64,000 nucleotides of DNA from Tolypeutes matacus (GCA_026826555.1 JAKSZT010037198.1:8230381-8294380); one strand, 5' to 3'. Positions 1 to 11,150 are shown, counted from the stretch's first letter. The notes: a model not told the origin generated them from the sequence alone. Made by a program: numbers and translations.

Positions 1-216
1 TTTCATCTTCAGAGATATTTTAGTAGAATCTTGGATTCATGGTTTTGCAGATACCATGTTAAACCAGACATCTAGCAAAGGCTTAAAAAATACGGCAAGA
101 GGCTTGTGTTTATATTTCAGTGTAACTGGGATTGGAAAAGAATTTGAAGAAGCAACCTATGGAGAGGAAGGGAAAGACAGTGAGGTAGATATTTAGGTAA
201 ATGTGGGGTAATGTAG

Positions 217-866
217 TATGACAGTTTGAAGCTTTTGTGAATCCCTAAAAAGATCATGTTCTTGGTGCTAATCTATTCCTGTGGATCTGGGACCCTTTAA
301 TTGGATTAGATTCAGTTAAGGAAACTTTTGGTTAGATCACTTTAGGGTTTTTATTGGACTACTTCAGTGAGGCATGACCCAGGATGGGTTTTGGCCCCCT
401 TGCTCGTGTCTTATATAAACAGAGGAGACACAAAGAAAGAGAGCTGCCATTTTGGGGTAGGACTCCAGGATTGCCTACAGCTGCAGAAAGACAGAGAAAC
501 CCCAAAAGCCTGAGAGAGAGGTCTGACACTGGAATCCACGGGGCAGCCTGAAGCTGAAGAGATGAGCCATATGCCTGATAGCCCACAGCTGAGCTCGGGG
601 AGAAAATGAGCCTGGAGGAGAAGGCAGAGCCCAGCCGCCATTTTGCCTTGTAACGTGGATGAGTCCAGGATCTGCCAGCAGCCGACCTTTGGTGAGATGC
701 CTGATCACCCTCAGCTGCAATTTGGTGAGACAGCATCTCTGATGATGGTTTTGTTTGGATATTTTCACAGCCTCATAACTGTAAGATTTTACCCTAATAA
801 ACTTCTATTATAAAAGCCAACCCAGTTATGGTATATTACAATGGAAGCCCTTAACAAACTCAAACA
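217..866 (+). mobile_element. Solo MaLR-like LTR, long subtype (copy 1)
   Basis: A 650-bp solo LTR begins TATGACAGTTTGAAG (degenerate TG) and ends CAAACA. It carries a TATATAA box at 412-418 and an AATAAA signal at 796-801 followed by a GCCAACCCA motif, the promoter and polyadenylation layout of ERVL-MaLR LTRs. It aligns by eye with the LTRs at 52,002 and 61,460. The possible 5-bp duplication (TGTAG/TGTGA) is imperfect. No internal retroviral sequence is attached. A 125-codon open frame on the minus strand across it is chance. Family membership is inferred from the shared layout, not from a database match. Confidence 0.75.
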
Positions 867-2315
867 TGTGATATGTATGTGTGTGTGTGTATTTATTTAA
901 AATCAGTGACAATAACCTCTCAGAAATAAAGGTAAAGGGAGACAATGTTATAATAATTAGACTTCAGGAATCTGTACCTTCTTAGAATTATTAGACTAAG
1001 ACACAAGCTTTATTAACATTCCTATTGGGCCTTTTGCTAAACTTCAGGCAAAGGATTTTATTTCTTTGAAATATGATTCCAATATGATGATCATAAGCCT
1101 TGGTTAATTTTAAGACATTTCTCTTCACTTATGAAAAAGCACTCATCAGCAGTTCCTGCCAAAAGCTCATTAAAATACCTTTTAAGTACCACTGTAAGGT
1201 CATTTTTAGTATTCGTTGCATTGTTAATTAGAAAACTGCAGTTTTCTTTATTCCTACCAGAAACTCTCTCCAGTACCAACTTTGACTCAGTTTGGCATTT
1301 TGCTGACGGCTCTGTTTCCCTGTTTAACTCTAACAGAATAAAGGCCCTATTTTTACTTTGCCATATTTCCTTTAGCTATTAGTTTTGCAGCCTTGATTGC
1401 TGATAAACCTAAAGCTGTCATTTATGAATTTATTGAAATGCTCTTCACATTCTCCACAGAGTCAAAGATGCCAATTAAATTCATTACTGTGAAAGCGAGA
1501 TCACAGAAAATAAATTTATATATTCAGAGTACTAACTTACATCAAGTTGAATCCCAGTTTCCTAAAAGTGCAAAATGTCTCATATGTAAATTCAATATAT
1601 CCTTATAGCTACATCTGTGCAGACATTTAGCAAATATAATTCACTTATTGCCTTCAAGAAAATACATAGAGGAAAAGTACAAACTTTATTTTGCATGTTT
1701 CAGAGAGAGCTACTGAAAAAGACACAGGACACCCAACCTCCAGTTCCAATTATATGCCTTGCTTCCACAGTAAGTCAGTGACGTGTGTCAAGCTGGAGTT
1801 CACAAAACCTGGCTATGCCTCAGAATTACCTGGTTGCTCTTGAAAAACACAGCTTCCTGGACCCCTCTTAGCACTTACTGAATTAGCCTCTTAGGAATCT
1901 GATGTGTGTAAATCTCCCCAGGTGATTCTGATACAGTTATTTCTTTAACACTACAAGTTAATCCTTGTTTGATAACTAGTATCTTCTATTGGAAATATAC
2001 AGAAATATGAAAGCTAAAAACCCTTATTTGCATTGTTTTATCCAGGCAAATGGGGGAAGAAAGGTGCAGGTCAAGCCAGGAGCAATCTGTTGTGTTTGAG
2101 GCAGGTAGAGTTGAAACACTTCTCATCTGAGGTTGAGGAATGTAAAGTCAGTAGGCAAAGACAAGAAGTCCTATCCAGGACAACAATTAAGAACACATTA
2201 GAATAAAAAGTAAAAACCCAGTCTCTCAAGCAGAGGAACAGTTCTAGAGCAGCAACTGTGGGGTGAGAACAGGGTTGCCATGCTGTATAACTCCAGGAGC
2301 CAAAGACTTTATAGT
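867..2315. other. Mostly unique sequence
   Basis: No gene is recognised. A short GT-rich run lies near 875-890. A MER5-like remnant (listed separately) occupies about 1,785-1,945. The rest has stop codons in all frames at ordinary density and no repeat I recognise. Confidence 0.5.
1785..1945 (+). mobile_element. MER5A-like hAT remnant
   Basis: An eroded non-autonomous hAT-Charlie element. Recognisable blocks are CAGAATTACCTGG near the left end and CCCCAGGTGATTCTGATAC near the right end, the pair of inverted blocks typical of MER5. The terminal repeats are degraded, so the ends are approximate. Confidence 0.6.
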
Positions 2316-2847
2316 TGTATTGGTTATCTATTGCTGTGTAACACATGACCCCAGATTTAAACAAATATTGAGTACCTCACGGTTTCTATGGGTCAGGCAT
2401 CTGGGTCTCTCATGTGGTTGCAGCCAAGCTGTTGGTTAGGGCTGGAACCAGCTTATGGGTTGACAAGAGGAGGATCTGCTTCCCAGCTCACTCATGGTGG
2501 CTGTTGGAAGGCCTCAGAAAATATGTTTCCAAGCTCACCCACATGGTTAGCAGGCCTTGTTCTCTCACCACATGGGCCTCTCAATAGATTGCTTGAGTGG
2601 CCTATGACATGGCAGCTGGCTTTCCCCAGAGTTAGTGATTTAAGAGAGGGGGAAAGAGAGAGAGCGCGCACCAAAACCAGAGACTTTTTATAAATCTCAT
2701 TTCAAAAGTGACATCCTATCATTCATGCATATTCTATTCAACAGAAGTGAATCATTAAGTGTAGTCCACCCACAAGGGGAGGGGAATTAAACTCCGTGAG
2801 GGGAGGAATATCAAAGAATTTGTAAACCTATCTCTAAAACTACCACA
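2316..2847 (-). mobile_element. MLT1-type solo LTR
   Basis: This 532-bp element is read on the minus strand. It starts TGTGGTAGTTTTAGAG and ends in the AACCAATACA-type terminus typical of MaLR LTRs. Candidate 5-bp duplications flank it (ATAGT at 2,311-2,315 and GTAGT at 2,848-2,852, one mismatch). Internal blocks such as GTGACATCCTATCA also occur in the copy at 6,197-6,784. A GA-rich run sits at about 2,645-2,665. The exact MLT1 subfamily is not resolved. Confidence 0.75.
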
Positions 2848-3026
2848 GTAGTATATGTGAATAGCCCCCTCTTCCCTAGTTGTTAGAACACAACCTACAC
2901 AATGGTACATGGCAGTCCTGGTTGGAAACCGAGAGGCCAAGGGCCAGAGTAGAAGATGAGATAGACCTGAGGTTACTTGGAGAAGTTCTGGATAAAGAGA
3001 AGAATGCCTAGAGTGATTTTTTGTGA

Positions 3027-3185
3027 AGCAGTAGGGCCCAGTGGTTAAGGGCCCGGACTGTGAATCAAGCATATCTGGTGTGATTCTCAGGTTGCCTACT
3101 TCTAGTTCTTGCAAGTAACTAGTAACTTTAGGTTTCAATTTTTTCATCTGTGTAAATGGCCATAATTTTGACTACCCTGTAAGGT
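3027..3185 (+). mobile_element. MIR SINE
   Basis: A plus-strand MIR. The tRNA-like head block AGTGGTTAAGGGCCCGGACT is followed by the core and by TTTTCATCTGTGTAAATGG. The central part is diverged. Confidence 0.8.
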
Positions 3186-3455
3186 CAGGTTGCTTCCCAA
3201 ATTAAATTCTTCATCATGCTCTCTTGGCTTTACCACTACAATACATCTCTGAGCTATCCACTTTTCTCCATACCCACTGACACCTCCCTGGGTCAAGCTT
3301 CTACAATCTCTCACCTGGATGGCAGTAATTCTTCCCTACTAGTTTCCCAACTTCCACTCTTGCTTATCTAAGGTTGGCTCCCCATACAGCAATCACAATG
3401 ACCTTTAAAGAGTACAGCTTAGTCCTATCATACTCCTGTTTAAAACGTTCAATGA

Positions 3456-3545
3456 TTCCATTTTTCAAAAGGAGGTACTGGGCATTGAACCCAGGACCTT
3501 GTGCATGGGAAGCAGGTATTCAACCCCTGAGCTACATCTGCTCCC
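3456..3545 (-). mobile_element. Xenarthran tRNA-Ala-type SINE (cluster copy 1)
   Basis: A minus-strand SINE. The plus strand shows the complement of a tRNA-Ala-like head: GGAGGTACTGGGCATTGAAC then CTGAGCTAC. A 6-bp duplication, CAATGA, lies at 3,450-3,455 and 3,546-3,551. It is inserted in the L2. Confidence 0.8.
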
Positions 3546-3552
3546 CAATGAC

Positions 3553-3670
3553 AGTTGTTGTTTTTTTGTTTGTTTGTTTGTTTGTTTGATTTTAGGAGGT
3601 ACTGGGTATCGAATCTGGGACTTTGTATGTGGGAAGCAGGCACTTAACCACTGAGCCACATTGGCTCCCC
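3553..3670 (-). mobile_element. Xenarthran tRNA-Ala-type SINE (cluster copy 2)
   Basis: A minus-strand SINE whose A-rich tail has become a (TTTG)n microsatellite at about 3,565-3,588. The head complement contains GGAGGTACTGGGTATCGAA and CCACTGAGCCACA. It directly abuts copy 1. No clean duplication is visible. Confidence 0.8.
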
Positions 3671-3690
3671 TGAATAGGTTTTTTCATTTG

Positions 3691-3800
3691 TTTTGCTTTT
3701 TTTTTGTTGTTGTTGTTTTTTCAGGAGGCACTGGGAACTGAACCCTGGACTTCCCATGTGGGAGGTGGGTGCTCAACTGCTTGAGCCACATCCATTCCCC
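3691..3800 (-). mobile_element. Xenarthran tRNA-Ala-type SINE (cluster copy 3)
   Basis: A minus-strand SINE with a T-rich tail complement (including GTTGTTGTTG) followed by GGAGGCACTGGGAACTGAAC and TTGAGCCACATCC. A 7-bp duplication, TCATTTG, lies at 3,684-3,690 and 3,801-3,807. Confidence 0.85.
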
Positions 3801-4302
3801 TCATTTGGTTTTAAAACAGAATAAAAATTCTGCACCAAGACCTACATCATCTGACTCTCACCTACTTTTCTAACCTCATCTTGATCACCCCAACTTTGGC
3901 ATCTTTTCTGCTCATCTAGCAAGCCAGGGTATTTCCCACCCCAGGACACTTGTTCCCTCTTTCTCCAGGTCTTCACATGGCCAGCTCCTTTATAATTTAG
4001 ATCTCAGCTTAGCCATTGCCTCCCTAGAGAACTTTCTCTGATCACTCTTTCTAAAGCAGACACCCCCTTGTCTGGGTGTTGTTTTTTTAAATCTCTTTGC
4101 CTAATTATTTTCCTCCCCAGCACTATCATGATCTTATTTGTTTTCTTATTTATTGCCTGTCTCGACCCACCTGGCAAGCAAGCTCTATGAGGACATGACA
4201 TGTCTATTTGGTTTGTTCACTGTTGTATTCTCAGGGGTTTACCCAGTGCTTGGATCATAGTCAGCTCTCAACCAATAGTAATTGAATGCATGAATAAATG
4301 AC

Positions 4303-4460
4303 AAAACATAAGTTAAGTGCTTAGCACAGTTCCTGGTACAGAGTAAGTGACAAATTTATGTTTGATAATTACATACAGGGTATATTAACACCTTTCTCAC
4401 AGGACTGGTGGAGTAGTTAATTGGGATATGTGAAAGGCACCAGCTGTAGCACTTGGTACA
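4303..4460 (+). mobile_element. MIR SINE fragments
   Basis: The block AAGTGCTTAGCACAGTTCCT is a typical MIR 3' segment. A second MIR-like 3' piece follows near 4,390-4,450. Both are diverged. Confidence 0.55.
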
Positions 4461-5944
4461 TTAAATCATCAACCACTGTTTATTGAGTGTCTAGTATTGC
4501 ATTTATGTAATGGGGATGGAGACAGACATATGGGCTACCCAACATCTATATCTTTGGGAGACCCTAGATATCTACTGAATTTCAAATCTTTGTCTTGATA
4601 TTATCTAGATTTTAAAATCCCAAGCTATCAAGTGTGTTCCACATAGAGAAGTGTGACACAAATGATCCCATTGTTTTGGGCACAGTTTGTACCATAAAGT
4701 AAGTTACTAAATAAATTTTAATGATGGAAGCTTCATGAACTCAAGCATTCCATTATTTTGCTTTTCTGACACTTGACAAAATCAATCTTATTTGTGCTAG
4801 AATATTTGTTCTCCTGTAACAGGGACATAGATATAAAAATTTAGATAGTATCAGAAAAACTCTCAGGAGAAAAAAAGCCTCAAATATAAGGGCTTCTACT
4901 GGTAGTGCTGGGTCTTCCACCATGACACACACCCTTGTGCCACATCTCATGGTGCCACCAAGGTAAAGAGCCTGGAATATGGAAAATGCTCAATGAATGC
5001 TCCTTAAAAGGAAGGGTAAATGGATTAAAGTCCAGGCTTATGCACAGTCTAGGAGGAAAGAATATGAGATTGAAGTCTTTGAGAACTGGCTTTAAGTAAC
5101 TATCTTATTGTTTATCAGCTGCATAACCCGAGGCATTTCCCTGAACCCTGAATTCTGAAACCACAACATGGGGAACCGTTGTTAGCTTCATACCATAGGG
5201 TTCATAGCATAGCATAGTAAGAAATGGGAGATGAGATCCTTAGTTGAATGAAAATTGACTATTTTTACTTTCCTCTCTTGGAGCTAGCCCCAGAAAGTTA
5301 GCTTGCTTTTCCATCTCTTATAATCCTTTCAGCCTCTCTACAGCTGAAGGAAGACCCACAAGTAATAGAGTAGCCCATAATCTCTCTACACCCTGTTTCC
5401 TAGAAGACAAATCCAGGGGCTTTTGATTTTATATATTTTACCATTATTCAAAATGTGAAACAAAAACAGAAGATACCACTTATAATAAACATGGTTACTG
5501 ATAAATATTTCATAATTCCCTTCTGGAAAAGTAACTGGTATACATGTTAGAGTCTTTACTTATACCCTTGTTCTTGGGGAAGGGCTCATCAAACTGGTTA
5601 TCCTTCCACTTCTTCCTTCTAGAAGGAAACTCCTTTAAGCCATTATGAAGAAAGACAAGCAAATCAGTCGGTCTCCTCCTTGTCCTAAACTGGTAATTTG
5701 TGTCTCTGGGGATTTTAGCATAGTGATTTCCATTTTAAGTGAGTCTCTTCCTCACCCAGGAAGGGTCTCCTTAAACATCATAGTCAGCAAGGGTTGCCTA
5801 TGAATAAAAAGGAGACCTCTAATAGGGTTTTATGCTACCCCTGACATATCCTAGTGTATTGCCCTGTACTTGAAATCAAGGAAATTTTACTTGCAAATTT
5901 TTAAAAAATTTCAATTCTGAACTTAAATTTTAATTTAATTCACT
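4461..5944. other. Unique sequence
   Basis: No gene or recent repeat is recognised. There is a possible very eroded MIR near 5,090-5,150 and a short tandem of CATAG near 5,203-5,218. The longest open frame is about 65 codons and has no family features. Confidence 0.45.
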
Positions 5945-7115
5945 TCAGTTAGTAAATTCACAAACATTTATTGAATCATTCTATGTGTCAGTCTTTGTGT
6001 TAGAATCTGGAGATAAAAAGATGAAAAGACATATTCCTGATCTCTAGGAGCTTCAAGAATAGGAGAGGAAAGGCTGCAAGCAGTACATGTTGTCCACTCT
6101 GATGGTACTATGACAGAGGCAGGGCACAAGGTACAGTTGTTCTAAAGGAGAGAGGGAGTTACTCTTCCTAGGCTTGCGTTTAATGTCAAAAGATGATATA
6201 TTAGTTATCTGTTGTGAAACAAACTACCTCCCAACCTCCCCAAATTGCCGGCTTCAGACAACATTATATTTTCTGTGGGTCCGGAGTCGAGGCATGACAT
6301 AGCTGGGTGTTTCTTGCTCAGCGTTTCTCCCGTCTGCCATCAGCACGTCCGCTAGGGCTGCAGTCATCTCAAGGCTTAACTGGAGAAGAATCCGCCCCCA
6401 AGTGCTCTCATGAGGTTGTTGGCAGGATTTGGTTCCTCATAGGCTACTGGACCAAAAGCTTCAGTTACTGCTGGCTGTTGGCCGAAGCCTGCCTACAGTT
6501 TCTTGCCATGTGGGCCTCTGCATAGGACAGGTCACAGCAGGGCAGCTTCCTTCATCAGAATGGGCGAGTGAGCAAACAGGCCACTAAGAGAATGTGAGCA
6601 GGACTGACGTCACAGTCTTCTGTAACCTAATCTCTGAAGTGACATCCCGTCACCTTTGCAATATTCTGTTTTTTAGAGGCAAGTTACTAGGTTCAGCCTG
6701 TATATCAGGGGAGGGAATTACTTAAGGGCATGAATACCAGGAGGTAGGGATTATCAGGGGCCGTTCTGGAAACTTCCATCTACAGATGAGTAAGCAGTCA
6801 TCAAGGCAGACTTGGGATAGTGGAAGAGGCACATTCAAGGAGGAGACCCAAATGAGCTAAGCCATCAAAGCAAGAGCAAGCCATGATTGGAGAACTTTGA
6901 ATATTTGACTGGGGTGCAGGGTGCAGGGGTTGGATGGCCGTGGTGGTGAGGGCAGAAAAGGAAGCTAAAGAAACATAGGTAGGATACATATTATGAAGAG
7001 CTTTTCTTAATTAGAGAAAATTGAATTTTACCCAAGGTGCTGGCAAATGATTAAGGACTTTTAAGCGGAGGCATGATTACACATTTACTTTGCAAGATCG
7101 CTCTTATAGCAGTGT
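5945..7115 (-). mobile_element. L2 LINE, split by an MLT1-type LTR
   Basis: Minus-strand L2. The left part (5,945-6,191) begins with the complement of the L2 terminus (AACATTTATTGAATC). The right part (about 6,790-7,115) includes AGAGCTTTTC and AAGCGGAGGCATGATTACAC, which match the more internal L2. The LTR at 6,197-6,784 interrupts it. Confidence 0.7.
6197..6784 (-). mobile_element. MLT1-type solo LTR with perfect TSD
   Basis: A 588-bp minus-strand LTR that begins TGTAGATGGAAG and ends in an AACTAATATA-type terminus. It is flanked by a perfect 5-bp duplication, GATGA (6,192-6,196 and 6,785-6,789), as expected for ERVL-MaLR integration. It is the same family as the element at 2,316. It is inserted in a minus-strand L2, so it is younger than that L2. 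Confidence 0.85.
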
Positions 7116-8397
7116 TGGTAAAGAGGTTATTTATCCTGCTTACAGTTGATCCCATCAGACCATCGGAACCAACGTGCATGATGGTTTTTCTGGTCTGTGG
7201 AGGCCAGGAACTTCAGGGCTATACAGGGAGCTACCAATAACCTGTCACAAGACAGGGCTGTGGGTGTGGGGCCGGTTATGCAATGGCAGGAGGGTGGGCA
7301 GTTGATCTCTTTTTCTTGCATTGATTTCAGGAAAACTGGAAAAACTTAGATTGGATGCAGTTGCTGCTTCATGCCTTGGTGGAATAAAATCTAATTAGCT
7401 TTTATATACAGCTCACTTCAGCGCCATTGTTTGAGAACCATCCCATTTCATCCACCTTGAGGCATCATTGTTCCACAGCTGGAAAGTTTTGAAAAGCCAT
7501 TAGCAATGTGCTAAAAGACACAATAAATATGGGCATACTCTAGTGACCTTTTAGAACATTTTTGAGGTAGAAAACAATAAAGCAATTGTCCCTTGTGTGT
7601 AAAGTGAGCATGGTGTCTCTGAGACCCTGAAGAGATCCACATTCTGAGAGTCTAAGTAAGAGGCATAATTACTTAGAAATCCCCTTAGTTATTTTACTTC
7701 CAGAGAGTACTCTTAGGGCAGGGTATATTCTTCCCATTTCAGCCTGACACATTAATCCTTTGATGCTTTGGGGTCATGTCATTGTGGAAAAGCTTTTCTT
7801 ACTGTATTACTGCAAAATGTTTGGAAAAGCAGTTGCCAAGATGACATTGGAACTTGTAAATGCATTTACTTCCCACTGTACTGCTGATGGGCTGAACTTT
7901 CTTTCCCAGTAGAGACATTGCCATTTTTCAACAGGGAGTATATAAAGCTTGAAAAGAGGGATAGCCCAGAGCGATAAAGCCCAAGTGGAGAGTCTGTCCC
8001 ACCTTTTTTGGTCACCTGGTCGGTAAAAAGAGGCCATGCATGCATCTGAGTCATCTCTGCTCTCCCCACGTGCTTATGGAGAAGAGCAGGGCTATTGCTG
8101 GGCAGTGCTGTGGATAATCCAAACATGCTTCCAGAGGCTGTGTGGTTAGATAGCAGGGCTTTCCATTTACTACTACCCCAAGGGTGTTCTTGAGCTTGAC
8201 ATCATGCGAGGATGGCAAGAGAGTTTGTGGGGAGTGAACAAACCCTTATTCTGCAATGAGAGCTATATATAATTTGTTGTACATATTTATCTGCAAAAGG
8301 GAAATGTGGGGTACTGGGATACCCTCAGATCCTCCTCGTTAAGGGGTGGTGAGATCCTCTAATCAGTGCAAGAAGTGTATTTAGGGGGTGTCAGAAA
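7116..8397. other. Unique sequence
   Basis: No repeat or gene is recognised. Overlapping minus-strand open frames of 76 and 86 codons at 7,807-8,126 show no family features, and I do not call them genes. Confidence 0.45.
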
Positions 8398-8631
8398 TTT
8401 TTTTTTTTTAAACAATTTATTGAAGTATATCATTCATACATGAACATACATAAACTATAAGTGTTCAGTAAACATTGTGATCTTACAAAACAAACATGCA
8501 TAACATTATACAGGGCTCCCACACATCACCCCCACAAACACCCTGCATCGTTGTGAAACATTTGTTAACAAATCATGAAAGAGCTTCGTCAAAATATTAC
8601 TACTAACTATAGTCCGTATCTTCCTCCCCTA
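8398..8631 (-). mobile_element. Retroposon tail, second lineage-specific family
   Basis: A poly-T run at 8,399-8,410 marks the 3' end of a minus-strand retroposon. Blocks such as CAGGGCTCCCACACATCACC and GAAACATTTGTTAACAAATC are ones I associate with a xenarthran L1 3' UTR family. It is 5' truncated and abuts a SINE. Confidence 0.55.
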
Positions 8632-8971
8632 CACATTTTTCAAGGATTTATTTATTTACTTTTATCCATTTTTACACCCCCCCAACCCCCCACCCCGTTT
8701 TTGCTGTTTCTGTGTTCATTCACAGGGCAACTCTCTGTGTCCGTTTCCTGCCCTCTCTTCTCATCCTTCTCCTGTCTTCACTGGGATTCGATCCTCGGAA
8801 TCTCCGATGTGGGAGAGAGGTGTTCTACTGTCTGCACCACCTTATGGTTTTTTGGTGCGTCTCGTCTTGGCTCTCCCTTGTGTCACTCTCCTGTTATGTC
8901 GTCATCTTGCTGCATGGCTTGCGGGGCCTGGCGGCGCAGCCACGCACGGAGCCTGTTGGCTCACACGCCTT
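8632..8971 (-). mobile_element. Long DAS-type SINE
   Basis: A minus-strand SINE with ATTTATTTATTTAC tail complement, a C-run, a tRNA-like unit (GGGATTCGATCC then GGAATCTCCGATGTGGGAGA) and a body block TTGTGTCACTCTCCTGTTA. It closely resembles the element at 46,701. Plus-strand open frames of up to 138 codons through it come from its low stop content. Confidence 0.8.
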
Positions 8972-8977
8972 CTATAT

Positions 8978-9081
8978 TTTTCTTTTTTTAAAATTTTTAC
9001 CAGGAGGTCCTGGGGGTCGAACCCAGGTCCCTCCAAATGGGAGTCAGACGCCCAACTACCCGAGTCACATCTGTCCCCCTG
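8978..9081 (-). mobile_element. tRNA-Ala-type SINE inserted at the end of another SINE
   Basis: A minus-strand SINE containing GGTCCTGGGGGTCGAACCCA, the complement of a tRNA B-box region, and ending in CACATCTGTCCCCC. A 6-bp duplication, CTATAT (8,972-8,977 and 9,082-9,087), flanks it and places the insertion at the head end of the previous SINE. Confidence 0.8.
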
Positions 9082-9214
9082 CTATATCACTTAAGGTTGA
9101 CCAAAGATACCCAAATACATAAATTTAAAAAAATTATTTTTATCTGAGTGATAAATATACAGATGTTCATTTTATGATTCTCTCATACATTTTTTTAAAT
9201 GTGAAAAGGGAATG

Positions 9215-10480
9215 TGGTGGTGGAATTTTTAAACAATTTTATAGAGGTATAATCAATGTATAATAAACTGCATATATTTAAAGTATACAAATTGTATACA
9301 CCTGTGAAACCATTATCACAATAAAGATAATAAACATATCCATTGTCCCTAAAATTTCTTCATATCCCTTTGTAATTGGTCTCTCCTGTTCCTCCTCTCC
9401 CCACCTCCACAAACACTGATATCCTTTCTGTCACCATAGGCTAGTTTACATTTTCTAGAATTTTATTTAAGTGTAATCATACAGTTTGTACTCTGTATTG
9501 ATTGGCTTTTCTCACTTAGTATAATTATTTGAGATTGATTAATGTTGTTGCATGTAACAATAGATCATTCTTTTTTATTGCCGAGCAGTACTCCATTGTA
9601 TGGATGTACCATGATTTATTTACCATTTCATCTGCGATGGACATCTGAGTTGCTTCCAAGCTTGGTTATGTCAAATAAAGCTGCTATAAACATTCCTGTA
9701 CAAGTTTCTGTGGGGACATATGCTTCCTTTTCTCTTGGGTAAATACCTAAAACTGGAATGGCTAGGTCATATGGTAGGTGTATGTTTAACTTTTTAAGAA
9801 ACTGCCAACCTGTTTTCCAAAGTATTTGTACCATTTTACATTTCCACTAGCAGGGTATGAGCAGTTCTTTCATATTCATATTTTCATATTCTCTCCAACA
9901 CTTGGTGTGGTCAGTCATTTTAGTTTTAGCCATTCTAAGAGGGGTGCAGTGGTATCTCATTGTGGTTTTAATTCACATTTCTCTAATGACTAATGATGTG
10001 GAGTACCTTTTCATGTGCTTATTTGCCATCTGTATATTTTCTTTTTGAAAGATCTGTTCAAATGTTTCACACATTTTAAAAAATTGAGCTGTTTGTTTTT
10101 TTATTGTTCATTTTGAGAGTTCTTTATATGTTCTGGATACAAGTCTGTTATCATGAATATGCATTGCAGCTCTTTTCAGCTAGAGTCTTGTCTTTTCATT
10201 CTCTTGACCATGTCTTTTGAAGAAGACAAGCTTCAAATTTTGATGAAGTCTAATTTATCAATTGGTTCTTTTGTGGATTGTGCTTTTGGTGTTATATACA
10301 AGAAATCTTTGCCTAACCAGGTCCCAAAGGTGTTCTCCTATGTTTTCTTTTAGAAGTTTTATTATTTTTTTGGCTTTACGTTTAGATCTATGATACATTT
10401 TAAATTAATTTTATATGTTATGAGGCATTGATCCAATTATTATTATTATTTTTACATAAAGATATCCAATTGTACTTGCA
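9215..10480 (-). mobile_element. L1M LINE: 3' UTR and end of ORF2 (relic)
   Basis: Minus-strand L1. The low-coordinate part is the 3' UTR (TTATAGAGGTATAATCAATG). The rest is the complement of the ORF2 3' half, with AGCAGTACTCCATTGTATGG, TAAAGCTGCTATAAACATTC and GAACTGGCTAG-type blocks in order. ORF2 is broken by many stops and indels, so it is dead. It is 5' truncated. Confidence 0.85.
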
Positions 10481-10489
10481 CAATTTGTT

Positions 10490-10700
10490 GAAAAGGCTAT
10501 TCTTTATCACATATATAATTTGAATTTTTTCTCCCCATCCATGGCTTATCTTGTTGTTTTATTTTCTCTTAACAGTATCTTTTGTAGTAGCTTTAAATTT
10601 TTATGTAGTCCAATTGGTCAGTTTTTTCTTTTGTGATTTGTGATTTTGAAGTTGTATCTGAGATATCTTTGCTACTTAGAAATTATTTGCCTGGGATTGA
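10490..10700 (-). mobile_element. Second L1 fragment, overlapping part of ORF2
   Basis: Minus-strand L1 sequence that repeats the ORF2 segment already present at about 10,185-10,310: the region around TCATTCTCTTGACC there corresponds to TATTTTCTCTTAAC here, and AATTGGTTCTTTTG to AATTGGTCAGTTTTTTC. Two different L1 copies are therefore juxtaposed, or one carries a duplication. Confidence 0.6.
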
Positions 10701-11150
10701 TTTTCCAGCCTTTAGCTAACTGCCCACTCTCTGGAAATCAACTATGAAAATTTGATGAAATATTCTTAGTATATGGAATATGCTAATATTGCAGAGATAA
10801 TGTATTATTTGGAAATTTAAGAGGGATCAGGAGTAGGGACTCAAGGAATTTCAAAACTTTGTTGGGAAGAATGGGAGAAAAAATTGCCATAGTGTCTCTA
10901 ACTACTTTTGAGAACAGGAAGATGACATGTGGTGGAGAAGGGAAGACGTTTAGCTTAGCATAAGGCACAAATTCATTATGATGACAATAATTAACATGCT
11001 GGAGAGTAGGTGATGGGTAAAGTGCTTAAAGTGGAAGATCAACCACAGAGTATTGTGGTCATCACCTTATTTTATGAGCAATCATTGGGATCATTTTGGA
11101 CACGGAAAATAAGTCACTTTTATTCCTTCTCCTTTATCTACCCAGGAAAA
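10701..11150. other. Unique sequence
   Basis: No gene or repeat is recognised. The right edge passes into an L2 relic. Confidence 0.4.

Larger units (their letters stand above)
3186..4302 (+). mobile_element. L2 LINE 3' end, split by three SINEs
   Basis: A plus-strand L2 3' region. Recognisable blocks include the segment around CATACTCCTGTTTAAAACG, CTTCACATGGCCAGCTCC, CTCTATGAGGACATGAC and TTTGTTCACTGTTGTATTC, ending in the ATGAATAAATGA terminus characteristic of L2. Positions 3,456-3,800 are later SINE insertions. No open reading frame survives. Confidence 0.85.

Noticed and set aside
359..736. A 125-codon minus-strand open frame
   Set aside because: It lies wholly inside the solo LTR at 217-866, antisense to it, with no domain. 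LTR sequence has no coding role here.
3456..3800. Regularly spaced similar units suggestive of a CRISPR-like array
   Set aside because: The units are SINEs of different lengths with separate TSDs, in a mammalian context.
8575..9122. Three overlapping plus-strand frames of 95-138 codons
   Set aside because: They run through the SINEs at 8,632 and 8,978. Three frames open at once shows that low stop content, not coding, is the cause.
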